A stretch of 64,000 bases of DNA from Alphaproteobacteria bacterium (lineage in GTDB: Bacteria > Pseudomonadota > Alphaproteobacteria > Rhizobiales > Rhizobiaceae), in NCBI GenBank assembly GCA_016861165.1, contig BOKV01000001.1, forward strand, positions 1-64,000, read 5' to 3'. Of the stretch, positions 1-8,139 are shown piece by piece (within the stretch, counting starts at the first letter, position 1; every line of letters begins with the position of its first letter). The position numbers and the translations under genes are program-made. Below the pieces are notes generated by a model. It searched no databases. It had not been told where the DNA came from and was given only the letters and a program-made list of their open reading frames with translations.

Positions 1-55
1 TTCCATCACCGAACACTCTCTCCAGGGCATCAACACCTCCGGCCAAAGCCAAAAG

Positions 56-100
56 TGTTACCCATGTGTCCGGTACAAAACGTCACCTATGTCTCAGGCC
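56..100. mobile_element. Terminal segment of an IS481-like insertion sequence
   Basis: Two direct repeats, GTTACCCATGTGTC at 57-70 and GTCACCTATGTCTC at 82-95, match at 11 of 14 positions and lie 25 bp apart. Paired motifs of this kind resemble the terminal transposase-binding repeats of IS481-family elements; this comparison is from memory. No transposase gene is visible here, so the element either continues past the left edge or survives only as a remnant. Which side holds the element body is unresolved. Confidence 0.45.
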
Positions 101-124
101 GGGCACCGCAATTAATTCAGCCTA

Positions 125-393
125 TTAGCCGCGACGAAGTGACCAGCAGGCGCGCCGCCTTCGCTGCAGGGCATCGTCAAGGGCCAGATGGCCGGCGATC
201 AGTGGCGCATCGTAGCGGGCAAGCGCGCCGCGAAAGGTCCCCGCGTCGGGCGGGGGGCCGACACCGGGTAGTGCTGGTAGAGCCAATTGGCGATGCTGGT
301 GCCGCCGGTCTTGAACACGTGCAGGAAGACGGCCGGCGGCGGCACGGCGAGGCCGCGCAAGGCCAGTTCGGTTCTGTGGAGCCACCGCAGCAT
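125..393 (-). pseudogene. Broken sulfotransferase-family gene (frameshifted, truncated)
   Basis: Read leftwards from ATG 393, the first 50 or so codons encode a typical sulfotransferase N-terminus with the PAPS 5'-phosphosulfate loop HVFKTGGTSI. Near 251-256, at a run of six G/C pairs, the reading moves to another frame, where a second family-like stretch (RYDAPLIAGHLALD) continues to a stop at 125. About 90 codons remain, against roughly 220-300 in intact members, so the catalytic C-terminal half is missing. The break lies next to the IS-like sequence at 56-100, suggesting damage during or after transposition. A sequencing error could explain the frameshift but not the truncation. Confidence 0.6.
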
Positions 394-564
394 GTTCACA
401 CGGGCGTCCCGGCGCGGACTGTCGCCGCTGCCAGATACGCCATCGCAGCCCGCTTGCCTAGCGCGAAGTCCGATGCGGCGGCAGGCTCGCAACTCCGCCC
501 TATCTGCTTGTTCTGTCGCATAATCTCGCCCACGCGGCGTGGGGCCGCCCGACCTGGCGACAGA

Positions 565-1272
565 CTATCCGGCCGTGGCGCGCAGCATTTCGGCGGGCCG
601 TTCCTTCCTGAACAGAGCTGCCGGGACGGCGCGCAGCAGCCGGCTCGCCCGGTCCATGTGGGCGCGGCTCGCCGCCTCGGCGGCCGCGGCATCGCCCGCC
701 GCGATGGCGCGGGCGATCGCCCGGTGCTCGGCAAGCGAAGCGGCGATGGTCTCGGCGGTCAGCGCCGGGCTGATCTGCGACAGGATGAGTGCCAGCTGCA
801 GCTGGCGGTTGACCCTTGCGAGCTGGCTGTTGCCGGCCGCGGCATAGATGGCGGCGTGGAAGCCGCGGTTCTCGGCGAGGTAGTCGGCGGTCGAATAGCG
901 CGCCGCCTCGCGCCAGATCGGGGCGGTGTCACGCTGAAAGCGCTCGCGTACGCAGGCTTCGCCCATGCGGGCGGCCGCCCGGCGCGCGGCCAGCGCCTCC
1001 AGTTCGGTGCGGATCTCGAACAGTTCCAGCGCCTCGGTGAGCGACAGCCGGCGAACGAGTGCGCCGCGATGCGGCACGATCTCGACCAGCCCCTCGGCGG
1101 CGAGCCGGCGCAACGCCTCGCGCACCGGTCCGCGGCTGACGCCGAACTCGGCGGTCAGCTCGGCCTCGACCAGGCGCTGGCCGGGCGCATAGCGGCCGTC
1201 CCTAATCGCGGCGGCAAGGTGGTCGACGATGCCCTGACCCTTGCCGCCCGTTGCCGCGCCTGCCGTCTCCAT
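565..1272 (-). CDS. GntR-family regulator, FadR/FCD subgroup
   Basis: This 235-residue protein has an N-terminal winged helix-turn-helix (about residues 13-75, with the core VSRGPVREALRRLAAEGLVE) and an all-helical FCD ligand-binding domain. FCD domains usually bind a metal through three His; here these are probably H139, H183 and H205. The usual acidic ligand just before the first His appears to be Asn (N135). Proteins of this group typically repress a neighbouring catabolic operon until a carboxylic acid or CoA ester binds. It diverges from the CoA ligase / VOC / GST operon across about 90 bp containing palindromes at 1308-1331, so it probably controls that operon and itself. Confidence 0.85.
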   Translation of the reverse strand: METAGAATGGKGQGIVDHLAAAIRDGRYAPGQRLVEAELTAEFGVSRGPVREALRRLAAEGLVEIVPHRGALVRRLSLTEALELFEIRTELEALAARRAAARMGEACVRERFQRDTAPIWREAARYSTADYLAENRGFHAAIYAAAGNSQLARVNRQLQLALILSQISPALTAETIAASLAEHRAIARAIAAGDAAAAEAASRAHMDRASRLLRAVPAALFRKERPAEMLRATAG

Positions 1273-1305
1273 CGCGTCGTCCCGTCTTCGCCACCGGCTT
1301 GCCGG

Positions 1306-1331
1306 TTGACAACTACAATATTGTCCTACAA
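1306..1331. promoter_or_regulatory. Candidate operator for the divergent GntR regulator
   Basis: Overlapping inverted repeats lie in the divergent gap: ACAATATTGT (1315-1324, a perfect 10-bp palindrome), TTGTCCTACAA (1321-1331) and GACAA-N8-TTGTC (1308-1325). TTGT/ACAA half-sites are typical of FadR-type GntR regulators. A TTGACA hexamer at 1306-1311 could be a -35 element for the rightward operon. Binding is inferred from position and symmetry. Confidence 0.5.
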
Positions 1332-1362
1332 AAACGAATGCAATAACCCAAGGGGAGGAACG

Positions 1363-1452
1363 ATGCCGGCGACCACCGACCGGGCCGATGCCGCCTTGCC
1401 GCGATCGCCCGCCGCGGGGCCTTCGCGCCTGCCGCCGTGGAGGCGGCCATGA
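1363..1452 (+). CDS. 29-codon leader reading frame before the CoA ligase
   Basis: ATG 1363 follows a strong ribosome site (AGGGGAGG, 1351-1358) and opens a 29-residue frame rich in Ala, Pro and Arg. Its stop TGA (1450-1452) overlaps the ligase ATG (1449-1451) as ATGA, the arrangement of translational coupling. The peptide matches no family I know. It may be a coupling leader or a remnant of a longer gene. If it is not translated, the good ribosome site 90 bp upstream of the ligase has no obvious purpose. Confidence 0.4.
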   Translation: MPATTDRADAALPRSPAAGPSRLPPWRRP

Positions 1453-2786
1453 GGATCGAGCCGGTCACGGCGCGATCGGCCGAACCGGCCGCTGGGCCCG
1501 CCGGCGGCGACGACGCCGCCTTTCGCCAGCAGATCGTCTATCTGTTTGATCGCTCGCCCTTCTATCGCGACAAGCTTGCTCGCGCCGGCTTCGCCGACGC
1601 GACTAGCGTCGGCGGACTGGCCGACATCGCCCGCCTGCCGTTCACCGAAAAGGACGAGCTGCGCGCCAGCCGCACGCCGCAGGAGCCGATCGGCCGTCAC
1701 GTCGCGGCGGCGCCCGAGGACATCGTGCGCATCTACTCGACCAGCGGCACCACCGGCACGCCGAGCTATGTGCCGCTGACGGCGGCTGATCTCTCCGACT
1801 GGATCACCATCTCGGCGCGCTCCTACGGTGCCTCCGGCCTGCGGCGCGGCGAGCGCATCGTCTCGACCTACAACGCCGGCCCGTTCGTCGCCGGAGCGGC
1901 GATCGAGGCGTTCAACGCGCTCGGCCTGTGCCAGATTCCGGTCGGCAGCGGCAATACCGAACGGCTGATGACGGCCGTCCGGCTGCTGAAGCCGCAGATT
2001 CTCGCCGCCACCCCGTCCTATGCGCTGCATCTGGCCGAATGGGCGGCGGCGCGCGGCATCGATGTCGCCGGCTCCAGCGTCGCCCGGCTGCTGGTCGCCG
2101 GCGAACCGGGCGGCGGCGAACCGGCGATGCGTACGCGCATCGAGCAGGCCTGGGGCGCCAGGGTTACCGAGGCGATGGGCATCGGCGACATCGCCGTATC
2201 GCTGTGGGGCGAATGCGAACATCAGACGGGCATGCATTTTTCCGGCGGCGGCATCGTCCACTGCGAGCTCATTGACCCGCAGACCGGGCAGGTGCTGCCG
2301 ATCGAGGACGGCGCCGAGGGCGAACTGGTCTATACGCATCTGCGCCGGCAGGCGGCGCCGCTCCTGCGCTTCCGCAGCCGCGACCATGTGCGCGTGGCGG
2401 CCAGCCCGTGCCCCTGCGGCCGCGCCGGACCGCGGGTGCGCTGCATCGGGCGCACCGACGACATGCTGATCGTGCGCGGCGTCAACGTGTTCCCGACCGC
2501 CATCCGCGAAATCGTCGCCGAGTTCGCCCCGCGGGTTTCGGGCGTGATCGCGATCCGGCCGAAAGCACCCGGCGTCCGCCAGTCGCCGCCCCTGCCGATC
2601 GCGGTCGAACTGGCCGAGGACGGGCAGGATGACGGTGGGCTGGCGGCGCGCATCGCCGGCCGCATCCGCGACCGTCTGCTGGTGACGGCCGAGATCACGC
2701 TGGTGGCGTTCTGGTCGCTGCCGCGCAGCGACTACAAGTCGAAGCTGGTGGAGTGGCCAACCGCCGGCGGGAGGAAGGACCAATGA
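1449..2786 (+). CDS. Phenylacetate-CoA ligase family (PaaK-like) acid:CoA ligase
   Basis: This 445-residue member of the adenylate-forming PaaK family should convert an aryl or related carboxylic acid to its CoA thioester through an acyl-AMP. The phosphate-binding loop YSTSGTTGTPSYVPL spans residues 96-110. The C-terminal AMP-binding domain follows, with GRTDDMLIVRGVNVFP and a late SDYKSKLVEW stretch bearing lysines. The start is ATG 1449, seven bases after GGAGG (1439-1443); a GTG at 1437 would add four residues. The stop overlaps the next ATG (ATGA). It is close to the usual 430-440 residues. No ring-epoxidase (paaABCDE) genes are nearby, so phenylacetate itself is not implied; the substrate is unknown. 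Confidence 0.8.
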   Translation: MRIEPVTARSAEPAAGPAGGDDAAFRQQIVYLFDRSPFYRDKLARAGFADATSVGGLADIARLPFTEKDELRASRTPQEPIGRHVAAAPEDIVRIYSTSGTTGTPSYVPLTAADLSDWITISARSYGASGLRRGERIVSTYNAGPFVAGAAIEAFNALGLCQIPVGSGNTERLMTAVRLLKPQILAATPSYALHLAEWAAARGIDVAGSSVARLLVAGEPGGGEPAMRTRIEQAWGARVTEAMGIGDIAVSLWGECEHQTGMHFSGGGIVHCELIDPQTGQVLPIEDGAEGELVYTHLRRQAAPLLRFRSRDHVRVAASPCPCGRAGPRVRCIGRTDDMLIVRGVNVFPTAIREIVAEFAPRVSGVIAIRPKAPGVRQSPPLPIAVELAEDGQDDGGLAARIAGRIRDRLLVTAEITLVAFWSLPRSDYKSKLVEWPTAGGRKDQ

Positions 2787-3373
2787 GAAAGCTGCAGACC
2801 CAGGGCGTCCACCACATCACGCTGGTCGGCGCCGACCGCCAGACCTCGATCGATTTCTGGGAGGGCCTGCTCGGCATGCCCTTCGTGTTCGAACAGCCCA
2901 ATCTCGACAAGGCGAGTGAAAGCCATCTCTATTTCGACCCGGGTGACGGCCGGCTGATCACGGTGTTCACCAATGAGGAGCGCAAGCCCGACCCGACGCG
3001 CACGCCGACTGATATCGGCTGCGTCCACCATCTGGCGCTGGCGGTCTCGCAGGCGACGTTCTGGCAAGCGGTCGAGCGCCTCGACGAGCGCGGCATCCGC
3101 CATAGCGGGCCGAAGGACCGCGGCTTCATGGATTCGATCTATTTCGAGGACCCGCTCGGCCTGCTGATCGAACTCGCCTCCTACCGCTTCGAACCGCCCT
3201 GGGGCGTTTCCCACGGGCAGGTGATGATCGAGGCCCACCGCCTGCGGGTGGCGCGCGGCGACCACCATATCGACCGCATCCACCTGGCCGACGCGATCGA
3301 GAACCTGACGGCGCGCATCAATGACAGCCTGTCGGCCGACCGCTCGCCCAAGAACCCCTACGCCAAGCGCTAG
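2783..3373 (+). CDS. VOC-fold metalloprotein, ring-cleavage dioxygenase or glyoxalase-like
   Basis: The 196-residue product carries vicinal-oxygen-chelate beta-alpha-beta-beta-beta modules. Probable metal ligands are His at 10/11, His at 82/83 and Glu130, the His-His-Glu arrangement of extradiol dioxygenases and glyoxalases. A polar C-terminal tail of about 50 residues follows the last module (from WGVSHGQVMIEAHRL) and is not part of the basic fold. ATG 2783 overlaps the ligase stop, so the two are translationally coupled. With a CoA ligase before and a GST after, an oxygenase, isomerase or lyase step on an aromatic or ring-opened acid is plausible, but the reaction is not identified. Confidence 0.65.
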   Translation: MRKLQTQGVHHITLVGADRQTSIDFWEGLLGMPFVFEQPNLDKASESHLYFDPGDGRLITVFTNEERKPDPTRTPTDIGCVHHLALAVSQATFWQAVERLDERGIRHSGPKDRGFMDSIYFEDPLGLLIELASYRFEPPWGVSHGQVMIEAHRLRVARGDHHIDRIHLADAIENLTARINDSLSADRSPKNPYAKR

Positions 3374-3401
3374 CAACCACTCAGAAGGGAGGACCAAGGC
3401 A

Positions 3402-4088
3402 ATGTCCCAACTCAAGCTCAACGTCATCAAGCCGAGCGTCAACAACATGACGGTGCGTGTCTTCGTACGCGCCGCCGGTCTCGATTTCGAGGAGAACGAC
3501 GCCTATGGCGCCACCCGCACGCCGGAATTCCTGGCCCGCAACCCGGCCCACCTGACGCCGATGATCGAGACCGACGGGCTGCCGAAGAAGGCGCTATGGG
3601 AAAGCTGCGCCATCATGCAGTACCTGTCGGACAAGCATGGCCTCGACAAGTTCTATCCGAAGGATCTGGCCCGCCGCGCGATGATCGACAGCGCCATGTT
3701 CTACCTGATCGGCACCTTCTACCCGCTGGTCGCGCGCGCCACCTATCCGCGGCTGAAGTTCGGGCAGTATCCGGGCGAAGTGGGCGCCAGCGACGCCGGC
3801 GAGAGCGAGAAGGAAACGGCGCGCAAGGCAGCCGAAGCGGCGCTCGCCGAGCCACTCGCCGTGTTCCACGACTTCTACATGGACGGCAAGCCGTTCATCG
3901 GCGGCGACAACCCGTCGATCGCCGACATCCGCCTTGCCTCGACGCTCGAATTCCTGGCGGTCATCGACTACCCGCTGCCGGCCTGGGCCAGGGACTATGT
4001 CGCCAGGATGGAGAAGACGCTGGGCGCGGCCTATTCGGAGCCGGCGGCCGACGTGCGCGGCTACATCTCCTGGGTCCGCTCGCAATAA
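3402..4088 (+). CDS. Glutathione S-transferase family protein
   Basis: This 228-residue protein has an N-terminal thioredoxin-like domain (about 1-85) and an all-helical C-terminal domain. The glutathione-binding region includes the cis-Pro segment HLTPMIETDG and LWESCAIMQYLSDKHG. The family conjugates glutathione to electrophiles, reduces them, or isomerises ring-cleavage products such as maleylacetoacetate. It begins 28 bp after the VOC gene with a good ribosome site (AAGGGAGG before ATG 3402) and is the last gene of this operon. Members beside ring-cleavage enzymes often isomerise or dehalogenate intermediates, which is the inference here. Confidence 0.8.
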   Translation: MSQLKLNVIKPSVNNMTVRVFVRAAGLDFEENDAYGATRTPEFLARNPAHLTPMIETDGLPKKALWESCAIMQYLSDKHGLDKFYPKDLARRAMIDSAMFYLIGTFYPLVARATYPRLKFGQYPGEVGASDAGESEKETARKAAEAALAEPLAVFHDFYMDGKPFIGGDNPSIADIRLASTLEFLAVIDYPLPAWARDYVARMEKTLGAAYSEPAADVRGYISWVRSQ

Positions 4089-4117
4089 GCGAGGCCTTGC
4101 GGGGGCTGGGGACGCGA

Positions 4118-4141
4118 GCCGGGCGGCGGCGGTCGCCCGGC
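4118..4141. terminator. GC-rich hairpin between convergent genes
   Basis: GCCGGGCG (4118-4125) pairs perfectly with CGCCCGGC (4134-4141) around an 8-base loop. It lies between the stops of the GST gene (rightward) and cckA (leftward). No T-tract follows on either strand, so it may end transcription weakly or only protect 3' ends. Confidence 0.4.
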
Positions 4142-4179
4142 CCGCATTTCGGCGCAGTGGCGGCGGGCCGCACGACGAG

Positions 4180-6756
4180 TTATTGTTCGAGCATTTCCTT
4201 TACAGTTGTCGCCAACTCCTTCAATGAGAAGGGCTTTGGCAGGAAGCCGAACTGCTCGCTCTGACTGTCGGGCAGGTTCTTGGCGAAGGCGTCCTCGGCA
4301 TAGCCCGACATGAACACGAATTTGAGGTCGGGCCGCGTCTTGCGCAGCTCGCGATAGAGCGTCGGCCCGTCCATCTCGGGCATGACGACGTCGGAGACGA
4401 CGATGTCGATGGCGCCCTTCAGTTTCTCCATCACCTCCAGCGCCTCGATGCCGCTCGATGCCTCGTGCACCTCGTAGCCGCGCGCGGCGAGCGCCCGCGA
4501 GGCAAAGGCGCGCACCGCATCCTCGTCCTCGACCAGCAGCACGCGGGCGCTGCCGGTGAGGTCCCTGGCCTTACCCTTCGGTGCCGGCTCCGCGGCATGC
4601 GGGGCCGCCGGCGCCTCGGCCGGCACCTCCTCGGCGACGTGGCGCGGCAGGAAGACGCGGAAGGTGCTGCCGGCGCCGGGCGTGCTGTCGGCATAGATGA
4701 AGCCGCCGGTCTGCTTGATGATGCCGTAGACGGTCGACAGGCCGAGGCCGGTGCCCTTGCCCACTTCCTTGGTCGAGAAGAACGGCTCGAAGATCTTGTC
4801 GACCACGTCCGGCGCCATGCCGGTGCCCTCGTCTTCGACCTCGACCAGAACGTAGTCGGCCGGCGGCATCTCCTGGTAGGTGTAGACGGTGCCGATCTCG
4901 GCGGCCGGCACGTTGGCGGTGCGGATGGTCAGCGCGCCGCCGTCGGGCATGGCGTCGCGGGCGTTGACCGACAGGTTGATGATCACCTGCTCGAATTGCG
5001 ACAGGTCGACCTTGACCGGCCACAGGTCGCGGCCATGGACGACGTTGAGGGCGACCTTCTCGCCGAGCAGGCGGTCGAGCAGCATGCGCAGGTCCGACAG
5101 CACGTCGGACAGATGCATGACCTGCGGCCGCAGCGTCTGGCGGCGCGAGAAGGCGAGCAGCTGGCGCACCAGGCTCGCGGCCCGGTTGGCGTTCTGCTTG
5201 ATGTTCATGATGTCCTGGAAGGACGGGTCGGACGGGCGGTGGTTGGCGAGCAGGAGGTCGGAGAAGCCGATGATCGCGGTCAGCACGTTGTTGAAATCGT
5301 GCGCGACGCCGCCGGCAAGCTGACCGACCGCCTGCATCTTCTGGCCCTGCGCGAACTGCTCCTCGAGCGCGCGCTGCTCGGTCGTTTCCATGACATAGGC
5401 GACGACACGCTCGTCGTCCTGCGGCCGGCCGCCGGGCGTCGGCGTGACGGGGCTGAGGAAGAAGCGGACGAAGCGGCCCTTCTGCCCCTTCATCGGCAGT
5501 TCGACCGGCTCGATCTTGGCCTGGCCGGCCAGTGCCGCGCGCCAGGCGCCTTCCAGCGCGTGGCCCTCGCCGGCTTCGGCCAGGTCGCGATAGTTCAGCC
5601 GGTCGCCGCGTCCATCGATGACGGCGGCGAACATGCGCTGGAACGGCGCGTTCGTGCGGCGGATGGAACCGTCGGCGCCGAGCGAGGCGATGGCGAAGGG
5701 CGAGTTGTCGAAGAAGCGGGTGAAGCGCAGCTCGGCATCGCGCAGCGCGTCGCCGCTGTCGCCGATCAGCCGGTTGATCACCAGCGTGCGGGTGGCGCCC
5801 GGAGCGCCGTCCGGATTGGCGGGAACGCGGTGATAAAGCCGCACCGGCAGGCGGGTGCCGTCGTTCTTGGCCAGGTCGAGGTCGATGACCGACGTCTTGA
5901 TCCCGGCCGCGTCGGGCTTGACCGCCTTGAGCAGCGCCACGCCGTCGCCGGCCACCAGGTCGAACAGATTGATGCGGCCAGGTTCGAAGCGGGCGAGATC
6001 GATGCCGAGCCAGTCGGCCAGCGTCGCGTTGATGTAGACCAGCGCGCCGTCCGGTTCGCTCGAGAAGAAGCCGGCCGGCGCGTGATCCAGATAGTTGATG
6101 GCGTTCTGCAGGTCCTGGAAGGCCGATTCCTGGCGCCGGCGATCGGCGGTGATGTCGGCGACCGCCCACACAGTCAGCGCCTCGGCCTGCCCGGGCATCG
6201 CCATCGGACGGGCGCGCAGCCGGAACCAGCGGGCGCCCTCCTCGCCCGCCTTCAGTCCGCTGGCCAGGCGGAACTCCTCGGTGGCCGATTCTCCCGCCCT
6301 CGCCTTGTGGGCCATGCGGTAGACGATGTCGGCGGCTTCCATGCGGCGCGAGAACAGGGCCTCGACGCTGACCACCTCGTCGTCGCCGGCCGCACCGATC
6401 AACGCGCCATAGGCCTGGTTGGCGTAGATGATGCGGCCCTCGGCATCGGTGGCGACGATGCCGACATCCATGCTGTCGACCAGTTCGCCGTGCAGGTCGG
6501 CGGCCCGCTTGCGCACGGTGAGCTGGATGAAGCCGAGCGCCATGGCGAAGATGAAGAACACGCCGATGCCGGCAAGACCACCCAGCGCGGCAAGCACGAA
6601 CGGCTCGCCGAGGCGGTCCCTGCCGCCGACATAGACCAGCGCCGCCAGCCCGGCGAGGATGAGGCCCAGCGCGATCAGACGGCGGATTCCGCCATGCGGC
6701 CAACTGCCGACCAGGCCGAACGATCGCGGATTGATCGAGGGACCGTCCATCACCAC
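4180..6756 (-). CDS. cckA: Cell-cycle hybrid histidine kinase CckA
   Basis: The 858-residue product has the CckA layout: two membrane segments (about 25-44 and 52-78), three PAS-like regions (about 85-205, 215-335, 340-460), a HisKA domain with [18 protein letters not shown] (phospho-acceptor His486), an ATPase domain with [15 protein letters not shown], and a C-terminal receiver domain with the acceptor Asp in [11 protein letters not shown]. In alphaproteobacteria CckA phosphorylates ChpT, which passes phosphate to CtrA and CpdR to control division and motility. The start is GTG 6756; ATG 6750, two codons in, is equally plausible. It diverges from a FliO-like gene. Confidence 0.92.
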   Translation of the reverse strand: MVMDGPSINPRSFGLVGSWPHGGIRRLIALGLILAGLAALVYVGGRDRLGEPFVLAALGGLAGIGVFFIFAMALGFIQLTVRKRAADLHGELVDSMDVGIVATDAEGRIIYANQAYGALIGAAGDDEVVSVEALFSRRMEAADIVYRMAHKARAGESATEEFRLASGLKAGEEGARWFRLRARPMAMPGQAEALTVWAVADITADRRRQESAFQDLQNAINYLDHAPAGFFSSEPDGALVYINATLADWLGIDLARFEPGRINLFDLVAGDGVALLKAVKPDAAGIKTSVIDLDLAKNDGTRLPVRLYHRVPANPDGAPGATRTLVINRLIGDSGDALRDAELRFTRFFDNSPFAIASLGADGSIRRTNAPFQRMFAAVIDGRGDRLNYRDLAEAGEGHALEGAWRAALAGQAKIEPVELPMKGQKGRFVRFFLSPVTPTPGGRPQDDERVVAYVMETTEQRALEEQFAQGQKMQAVGQLAGGVAHDFNNVLTAIIGFSDLLLANHRPSDPSFQDIMNIKQNANRAASLVRQLLAFSRRQTLRPQVMHLSDVLSDLRMLLDRLLGEKVALNVVHGRDLWPVKVDLSQFEQVIINLSVNARDAMPDGGALTIRTANVPAAEIGTVYTYQEMPPADYVLVEVEDEGTGMAPDVVDKIFEPFFSTKEVGKGTGLGLSTVYGIIKQTGGFIYADSTPGAGSTFRVFLPRHVAEEVPAEAPAAPHAAEPAPKGKARDLTGSARVLLVEDEDAVRAFASRALAARGYEVHEASSGIEALEVMEKLKGAIDIVVSDVVMPEMDGPTLYRELRKTRPDLKFVFMSGYAEDAFAKNLPDSQSEQFGFLPKPFSLKELATTVKEMLEQ

Positions 6757-7203
6757 CCCATGCCGGCCTTGCCGTCGCTACGGCGGCCGGGCGCCCTGCC
6801 GGTGCCGGCCGCCGCGAACGCGAATCGGGTGGCCGTCCCGTGCTCATTCCACCTTAGCGCAGGGCGATCAAGCTTGGGCAACAGGCCTGGCGCGCCGGGA
6901 CCGCAAAAATCCATGTCCTGTTCTCCTCGCGCGGGCGCCGCCCTCGAAGGGCGAACGCCCGGCTTCGCCCGGCGGCGGCCTCCCCGCGCCGCCGCAAGCC
7001 ACTCTATCGCCCAAAACTGCGGCGAAAAGAACCGTGGGCAAGTTGAAACCAGATCGAGGCCAGGGCGGCATCGCAGGCCAAATCGCTGCGGGCGATGCCA
7101 TTGCGTCGGCCGCGCCGATGGCTTTATGTGACAACAATGCGACGGCGGCGACGCGGATGGATCGGCCCGACCATCGCGGCCGGGGGGCAAGGAGTAACGT
7201 CAG
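6757..7203. other. 447-bp divergent intergenic region between cckA and the FliO-like gene
   Basis: No convincing gene is seen on either strand. The region must hold promoters for both flanking genes, but no clear -35/-10 pair or TTAA-N7-TTAA CtrA box was found. An inverted repeat GGGCGAA (6949-6955) / TTCGCCC (6964-6970) with an 8-base loop lies in the middle. A ribosome site AAGGAG (7189-7194) precedes ATG 7204. Confidence 0.5.
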
Positions 7204-8118
7204 ATGGCCTGGCTGCAATCGATGTTCGGTGACGGATCGCCCGGTCTCACCCTGGTGCTGATCGTCCTCGGCCTGGCCGTCGCGCTGGTGCTGCTGTTCT
7301 GGGTGTTCCGCAAGATCGCCGGCGACACCGCATTGAAGCCGGGGCGCAGCCGCCAGCCGAGGCTTTCGGTCACCGATGCGGCCATCGTCGACGACAAGCG
7401 GCGCCTCGTTCTCGTGCGGCGCGACAATGTCGAGCATCTGGTGATGATCGGCGGGCCGACCGATTTCGTCATCGAGACCAGTATCATCCGCGCCCAGCCG
7501 GCCGCGGCTGTGCAAGCCGCGGCCCCGCCGGAGACGGCGCCCGCCGCCCGCCCTACCCAGCCGCGCGACACGAGGGAACCGGCCCGCGCCGAACCGCGGT
7601 CCGGGGCAACGGAGACGGGACCGCTGGCCGCCACCGAGGCGGCGCCGGCGCCCGCCGCGGCCCCCTCGCCGGCCGTCGAGACGGAGACCCCGCCACGCTT
7701 CGCCCGCCCGCGCGGCGAGGCGGTGTCGACCGGGCCGGCCGCGCCGCGCTGGACCACCACCGAAGCGGAGGAGGCGCCGCGGCGCGGTGCCAACCCGCCG
7801 TCACTCGACGAGGCCGCCCTTGCGCGTGAACCGCAGCCGGCCGATCAACATGACGGTCCCGCCGCTGGCGCCCCGGCGGTAAGGGCCGAACCGCCCGGCC
7901 TTGCCGCCACGCGGGCCGCGCCGACGCGGCCGATGGAGGGCAGCCGGACAGCGCCTCCGCCCGCAAGACTTTCGCCGGAGCCCGAGGCGCCGCGGCTCGC
8001 GCCGGAGCCGGTGGCGCCGGAGGCCGTCCAGCGGCGGCCGGCGCCGACCGGCGCCGACAGCATGGAGGCAGAGATGCAGCGCCTGCTGGACGAGCTGGCC
8101 GGGCACAAGCAGGGCTAG
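7204..8118 (+). CDS. FliO-like flagellar biosynthesis membrane protein
   Basis: The first 100 or so residues match the FliO/MopB pattern: a short periplasmic start, one membrane helix (about 14-36), then RLSVTDAAIVDDKRRLVLVR, HLVMIGGPTDFVIE. FliO helps assemble the FliPQR core of the flagellar export gate. The remaining 200 residues are low-complexity, rich in Pro, Ala, Glu and Arg, and probably disordered in the cytoplasm; most FliO proteins are shorter. No other flagellar gene lies in the window. Neighbourhood with cckA recurs in Rhizobiales as far as I recall. Confidence 0.7.
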   Translation: MAWLQSMFGDGSPGLTLVLIVLGLAVALVLLFWVFRKIAGDTALKPGRSRQPRLSVTDAAIVDDKRRLVLVRRDNVEHLVMIGGPTDFVIETSIIRAQPAAAVQAAAPPETAPAARPTQPRDTREPARAEPRSGATETGPLAATEAAPAPAAAPSPAVETETPPRFARPRGEAVSTGPAAPRWTTTEAEEAPRRGANPPSLDEAALAREPQPADQHDGPAAGAPAVRAEPPGLAATRAAPTRPMEGSRTAPPPARLSPEPEAPRLAPEPVAPEAVQRRPAPTGADSMEAEMQRLLDELAGHKQG

Positions 8119-8139
8119 CCGGCGCCAGGCCTCGTCGAC

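Noticed and set aside
1449-2786. Phenylacetate catabolism paaK proper
   Set aside because: No paaABCDE, paaG, paaZ or paaJ genes accompany it, so only the family is claimed.
4465-7131. Long rightward frame opposite cckA
   Set aside because: It is low-complexity and without motifs, whereas the leftward frame is a complete CckA.
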